Positions 42,464 through 45,910 of a stretch of DNA of 45,910 nt are shown here, piece by piece (the first letter of the stretch is position 1; every line of letters begins with the position of its first letter). Under the pieces are notes generated by a model. The model was not told the origin of the DNA. It did not search any database and saw only the letters and a program-made list of their open reading frames with translations. The translations under genes were made by a program, and so were the position numbers. The DNA is taken from assembly GCA_002929055.1 (NCBI GenBank), contig PERY01000022.1:1-45910 (forward strand), in the 5' to 3' direction. The DNA is from Methylocystis sp. (lineage in GTDB: Bacteria; Pseudomonadota; Alphaproteobacteria; Rhizobiales; Beijerinckiaceae).

Positions 42464-44389
42464 TCAGTGAGAATGCAGATTGATCTCCACCACAGGCTCC
42501 TGAGCCAGCGCCGCGGCCTGGGCCGAGAACGCCGTCGCATTGCCGTCGTCCTCTCCAAACTGCTTGAAGCGCGCCCGCACATAGCCCGAGCGATCAACGA
42601 GAAAATGCGCCTGAGCGATTTCCGTCGTGAAAGGCACGTTCGGATAACGGTTGATGATGGAATAGGCCTTCTCGGCGGCCGCGGGGTGCAGCGCCTCCCT
42701 GGCCCTGGCTCCAGCCGGACAGTCGCCCGTATAGACCGTGACGTGATTTACATCGGCGGCTTTCGCTACTCCGGCCGCCTTCAGCAGGCTCGCTTCCACC
42801 GCCTTCGCATCGTCGCCCGTCGCCGTGCAGCGCGCGAAGGAGAGCAAGGTCGGTTTGCCGCGGAGCTTGAAGACGCTCGTGACTTCTTCCTTGGGATCGA
42901 CAAGCGTGAAGTCCGGCGCGATCAGCCACTGGATCATCGCCTGCTGTCCGATGAAGCGCGAACGATTCGTGTTCGACAGCATCAGCAGATAGTTGATCAT
43001 GTCCCAGCGGTCGTCGACGTCGAGCACATGGGCGAAGCTCGGCATCACGCCGCTCTGCCCGCCGAAAGTCAGCCAATGGAAGATGTCGCCGATCGTGTGC
43101 GTCCCGACATGCGGCGCTGTGAGATCGGCCGGCTGGATCTGCAGACCCTGGGCGTTCTTGAGATCCTTGGCCATCTCGCCGTTGCCTTCGCCCATGGCTC
43201 CGTGACAACCGACGCAATTCTCCTGGAACGCCGCCATCCCGCGGGTCACCGATTCGGCGGTGTAGTCCTGCGTGGGATCGTTGTAGGTGTCCGTATAGGC
43301 TTCGGTCGAGAAAGAGACCGCAAGACAGAAGAGCGCCGCGATGGTCGCCGCGGGCGTTGCATAAAGCCGTTTCTCGCGCGTCGCCGGCGTCCACCAGACG
43401 AGCGCAGCGGCGATCATGAAGACGCCCGAGGCGATCCCCCACCACCAGATGGGCGCCGGAAAGATAGGCTTCTGACCCCAGGTCGCGATATAGGAAAGAC
43501 GGAAGGGCAACGGCCAGTAGATGTTGGTCTCATGCGAGGCTGGCGTAATGACGGCGATATAGCCCGCGATGCCGAGAAGCCCCAGCCCGAACACGGCCTC
43601 CAGACTGCCGATCTTGCCCACCCAGTTGACGTCGAACTCTCCCGCCGGCCGCGCGTGCATGTAGCGCACGATGGCCAGAGCGCAGAGCAGAACTGCGCAG
43701 AGCAGCGTGAGCTTCAGCGTCAGTAAACGGCCGTAGGGCGTCGCCAGCATATTGGGAATGCTGCCGACATTCTCCCAGGCGATGGCGACGCCGGTGACGG
43801 CGACAAGGCCGACGGCGATCTTCGCGACCATCGACCAGCGTTCCGCGAGCTGCGCGGCGACCTCCGGCGGCTTGTTGTGGGCCGTGAACATCCACCAGAC
43901 GAGGCCCAGAAGCCCGCCAAGCCAGGTGAGCCCAGCCGCCGTATGCAGCAGAAAGCTCAATTGCGTCCAAACCGGCAGGCCGTCGTCGATAGCATGGCCC
44001 GTGACCGAAACGACCGCGAGCACGCCGACGCCGGTCCACAGCGTCACGCGATCCAGCATATCGGAGGACACGTAAAGCCGTGCGATGGTGAGCCCCGCGA
44101 ACACGAACGAGAGAAGTTGCGTTGCGACCCACGCCTTGCCTACGCTTGTGCCGAAGGTGAACTCGCTCAGCAGGCTCATATCGAGCGCGCGGTCAGCCGG
44201 GATGATGTTGCGCGCGATAAGATAAAGCAGCCCGAAGCCGAGCACCGCACGAAAGACGGCGGCGGCCGCGACCGGAAGCTTGAAACGCGCGCCGTCTTCG
44301 CCGATCAGCCGCGGGAGGAGAAGCAAACCGACTGCGAGCGCGGACGGCATGCTCTCAAGGAAGCGAAGGAATGCGAGAGAAAGATACAT
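42464..44389 (-). CDS. copD: CopD - cytochrome c - thioredoxin-like fusion protein
   Basis: A 641-residue membrane protein with three parts. Residues 1-300 are a polytopic CopD copper-import domain (GHAIDDGLPVWTQLSFLLHT, AAGLTWLGGLLGLVWW, YMHARPAGEFDVNWVGKIGSLE). Two further helices lie at about 312-362. Residues 380-475 are a class I cytochrome c domain with haem motif C392-V-G-C395-H396 and probable axial Met449 (GGQSGVMPSFAHVL). Residues 485-630 look like a thioredoxin-like domain (APDFTLVDPKEEV, KLRGKPTLLSFARC) in which the CxxC is reduced to single Cys521; Cys557 is distant. The protein ends in LHSH. It follows copC by 133 bases. CopD alone is about 300 residues, so the fusion is the notable feature. 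It might couple copper reduction or transfer to electron flow. Confidence 0.88.
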   Translation of the reverse strand: MYLSLAFLRFLESMPSALAVGLLLLPRLIGEDGARFKLPVAAAAVFRAVLGFGLLYLIARNIIPADRALDMSLLSEFTFGTSVGKAWVATQLLSFVFAGLTIARLYVSSDMLDRVTLWTGVGVLAVVSVTGHAIDDGLPVWTQLSFLLHTAAGLTWLGGLLGLVWWMFTAHNKPPEVAAQLAERWSMVAKIAVGLVAVTGVAIAWENVGSIPNMLATPYGRLLTLKLTLLCAVLLCALAIVRYMHARPAGEFDVNWVGKIGSLEAVFGLGLLGIAGYIAVITPASHETNIYWPLPFRLSYIATWGQKPIFPAPIWWWGIASGVFMIAAALVWWTPATREKRLYATPAATIAALFCLAVSFSTEAYTDTYNDPTQDYTAESVTRGMAAFQENCVGCHGAMGEGNGEMAKDLKNAQGLQIQPADLTAPHVGTHTIGDIFHWLTFGGQSGVMPSFAHVLDVDDRWDMINYLLMLSNTNRSRFIGQQAMIQWLIAPDFTLVDPKEEVTSVFKLRGKPTLLSFARCTATGDDAKAVEASLLKAAGVAKAADVNHVTVYTGDCPAGARAREALHPAAAEKAYSIINRYPNVPFTTEIAQAHFLVDRSGYVRARFKQFGEDDGNATAFSAQAAALAQEPVVEINLHSH

Positions 44390-44522
44390 TGCTTGATCGC
44401 CCGTTTCTCTTTCCGCTCTTGCTTTGCCTTTTCCGGGACGAGGGCCTCTCGATGCGGGCGCGCGAAGCTCGACGGTTCAGACGCCCGCTTCTACCCGCGC
44501 CGCCCTGCCCGCGGCGGCGTTC

Positions 44523-44909
44523 TCACTTGGGATCGACGGTGAACTCGTAATTGCCTTCAACGATGTGGCCGTCGGTCGAGAGCACCCGGTAACGCACAAC
44601 ATATTTGCCGGGCGCGAGTTCGGGCGAATCCATCGACAACTCGCGCGGCTTGTCAGGCACGCCGATCGAGCCTTCCCCGAGAAGCTTGCCCTCGCCGCTC
44701 TCGACTGTGAGCTTCGAATACTTCGGTTCGACGCCCCCGCCAAAGCGCAATTTGATCGTCTTCGGCGAGGTTGCTACGTGATCCTTGGAGGAAGGCGTTG
44801 CTTCCACGAGGAAGGAATGGGCGGAGGCCGAGGTGGCGATGCAAGCGGCGATCACCCCGGCAAAAACCAGCTCCTTGGCGCGACGCGAAAACATGGAGAT
44901 TCTTTTCAT
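44523..44909 (-). CDS. copC: periplasmic copper-binding protein CopC
   Basis: A 128-residue precursor. The signal peptide (1-30) ends ASA-H, leaving His31 as the mature N-terminus. The cupredoxin-like CopC fold runs to the end. Asp113 and His115 in STDGHIVEGNYEF correspond to mature Asp83 and His85, the set (His1, Asp83, His85) described for the single-site Cu(II) CopC of Methylosinus. The Met-rich Cu(I) loop of enterobacterial CopC is absent. ATG 44909 has GGGGGAAACG upstream; a GTG one codon earlier is also possible. It lies 69 bases after the PmoD-like gene and 133 before copD, on one strand. Confidence 0.93.
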   Translation of the reverse strand: MKRISMFSRRAKELVFAGVIAACIATSASAHSFLVEATPSSKDHVATSPKTIKLRFGGGVEPKYSKLTVESGEGKLLGEGSIGVPDKPRELSMDSPELAPGKYVVRYRVLSTDGHIVEGNYEFTVDPK

Positions 44910-44978
44910 CACGTTTCCCCCGAGGCGTGTGGCCTCTGAATGTTCTTTCTTATTAGATGAGCCCGCCAGACCCTTCGT

Positions 44979-45593
44979 TCAAGACGCAGCGGTCTCAGCG
45001 GGCTCTTTCTTCTTGGGCGACGTATTCGAATGCTTCCAGTAAACGAACACCATGCCGGCGATCAGCACTGTCCCGGCGATCTGCGGCACCCAGGCCCACA
45101 GCGTCTCTCCGACTATGAATTTCATCGCTTCCGTCTGCTGCTCGCCATTCGCGCGCGTCAGCGTGATGAGAGTGATGTAATGGCCGTCATTCGCGAAATT
45201 GTGCTCAACGCTGAACGTTCCCTTCGTATACTTCTTCGCGGGAATGTGCAGTTCGGTGATCGCATCGAGTTCGGGGCCCGTGGGAAGCATCGGCGTGAGC
45301 GGATCGCGGATGATGCGCAGTTCCAGCGGCAGGTCGCGGAACGCGGGATTCTCAATATCGAAGGCCATGATCGTGCGGCCGGCCGCAGGGATTTCCGCGC
45401 AATATTCGCTGCGCGACTTATCAGGCTGGAAGGCCGTGATGTGAATCATGTCGTAGCCGAACATGATCATGCACATATTGCCCATGGACATCGCCTCGGG
45501 GCCTGCGCCGCCCTCCGCGCGCGACTGCGGCGCAAAGGACAGTGAGCACAAGACGCCGAGGAGAGCGGCTGCAAGGTTACGCCACCTGTTCAT
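44979..45593 (-). CDS. PmoD/AmoD-like periplasmic copper protein, paralogue 2
   Basis: A 204-residue exported protein heading the copper cluster. ATG 45593 has GAGGG 6 bases upstream, better than an ATG two codons earlier. The signal peptide (1-26) ends SRA-E. The periplasmic domain has a Met-rich start (EAMSMGNMCMIMFGYDM), with Cys41, His51, Gln56 and Cys65 aligned exactly with paralogue 1 at 35616, and shares RDLPLELRIIRD and SVEHNFANDGHYITLITLT. A C-terminal transmembrane helix (about 168-188) and Lys-rich tail follow. PmoD proteins of methanotrophs form a dimeric CuA-type site and are often encoded with copC and copD, as here. The identity is inferred, not searched. Confidence 0.78.
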   Translation of the reverse strand: MNRWRNLAAALLGVLCSLSFAPQSRAEGGAGPEAMSMGNMCMIMFGYDMIHITAFQPDKSRSEYCAEIPAAGRTIMAFDIENPAFRDLPLELRIIRDPLTPMLPTGPELDAITELHIPAKKYTKGTFSVEHNFANDGHYITLITLTRANGEQQTEAMKFIVGETLWAWVPQIAGTVLIAGMVFVYWKHSNTSPKKKEPAETAAS

Positions 45594-45807
45594 TTCCATC
45601 CCTCATTTCCATGCGAGCGCTTTTCCGCGTCCGTCGCATCATTTGCATGTTCCGGGAAGCTGCGCATCAAACAGCGCAGCCCTCCTCTCAGACTTGTTCT
45701 TTGGAGGCCACAAGTCGAAGGCTACGTCGATGCGCAGACGACCTCCACTCAAGCGCCACCTTGCATCCAAAATGCTGTGCGAACGAGCAAAAAGCCGCCA
45801 GATGATT

Positions 45808-45824
45808 TGCGTCTAATAGACGCA
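45808..45824. promoter_or_regulatory. inverted repeat TGCGTC-N5-GACGCA, copy 2 (operator candidate)
   Basis: TGCGTC-TAATA-GACGCA; the symmetry extends to 8-bp arms (TGCGTCTA / TAGACGCA) around one A. It lies about 215 bases upstream of the start of the PmoD-like gene that heads the copper cluster. It has the same arms and spacer length as copy 1 at 35489-35505. Confidence 0.6.
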
Positions 45825-45879
45825 CCGTTTGACATCGGGCAAGAGCCGCCGCCACCGGAACGCACACCCCAAAAAGGAA

Positions 45880-45910
45880 CCGGCCGGACTTTTGGTCCGG
45901 CCGGCTTTTT
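45880..45910. terminator. bidirectional terminator at the window edge
   Basis: CCGGCCGGAC and GTCCGGCCGG form a 10-bp stem around TTTTG (45880-45904), with CTTTTT on the plus strand and a T5 run (complement of AAAAA at 45871-45875) on the minus strand. The most likely user is a minus-strand gene beyond the window, since no plus-strand gene precedes it. Confidence 0.85.

Larger units (their letters stand above)
45594..45910. other. upstream region of the copper cluster
   Basis: A 317-base stretch to the window edge with no supportable gene. It contains a small hairpin (GCTGCGC / GCGCAGC, 45659-45680), the inverted repeat at 45808-45824, and a bidirectional terminator at the edge. The promoter of the copper cluster should lie between the inverted repeat and 45593. 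No convincing -35/-10 pair was placed. Confidence 0.5.

Noticed and set aside
42278..43726. Plus-strand 482-codon frame opposite copD
   Set aside because: The minus strand shows membrane helices, a haem motif and a fusion that reads sensibly; the plus-strand product is Arg/His-rich without family features.
45463..45816. Plus-strand frame over the start and upstream region of PmoD-like paralogue 2
   Set aside because: It overlaps the signal peptide region of a convincing minus-strand gene and has shadow composition.

Overview
The window is GC-rich, densely coded chromosomal DNA from an alphaproteobacterium of the Rhizobiales type. The evidence is the CpdR and RcdA proteolysis adaptors, a DUF1036-pyruvate kinase pair, a cysteine-free L31, a HemB without the zinc cysteines, an aatA-type aspartate aminotransferase and a histone H1-like protein. 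The right end carries secreted copper proteins (CopC, CopD, a PCuAC protein with a predicted N-terminal histidine, and two PmoD/AmoD-like proteins) that together point to a methanotroph of the Methylocystis/Methylosinus group. That assignment is an inference, since no methane monooxygenase gene lies in the window.

Layout. 1-2.6 kb: cell-envelope genes (a secreted protein cut by the edge, a DUF459 SGNH protein, an L,D-transpeptidase). 2.6-9.3 kb: glutamate synthase gltB, gltD and a tightly coupled small membrane protein, on the minus strand. 9.8-15 kb: a Pro/Ala-rich secreted protein, a small heat-shock protein with a probable ROSE-type RNA thermometer, a TlpA-like protein, a lysophospholipase-like hydrolase, hisN and an N-formylglutamate amidohydrolase family gene. 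15.2-16.6 kb: cpdR, rpmE and rcdA, which puts two adaptors of the ClpXP-CtrA pathway side by side. 17-23.5 kb: suhB with a coupled acetyltransferase, pyk with DUF1036, a quinone reductase-like protein, a DUF2383 protein, hemB and a small secreted protein. 23.6-29.7 kb: the histone-like gene, a 650-base gap, gatB, then gatC-gatA-chorismate mutase, and ruvX. 29.7-35.2 kb: plsY-dprA, a TIGR01620 membrane protein, xth and a CBS protein.

35.2-41.7 kb: the first PmoD-like gene, sodB, a DUF502 protein, small secreted proteins, the aspartate aminotransferase and a GT87-type glycosyltransferase. 41.8-45.6 kb, minus strand: the copper cluster, transcribed as PmoD-like, copC, a CopD-cytochrome c-thioredoxin-like fusion, and the PCuAC protein.

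The most interesting signal is the 17-bp inverted repeat TGCGTC-N5-GACGCA. I found it once upstream of each PmoD-like gene (35489-35505 and 45808-45824) and nowhere else by eye. It may be the operator of a copper- or methane-oxidation-related regulon that joins the two loci. The two PmoD-like proteins keep Cys41, His51, Gln56 and Cys65 at identical positions, and three of the secreted copper-related proteins are predicted to begin with histidine after signal cleavage. I saw no tRNA, rRNA, CRISPR array, insertion sequence or prophage. All functional calls rest on reading the sequence; no database search was run.
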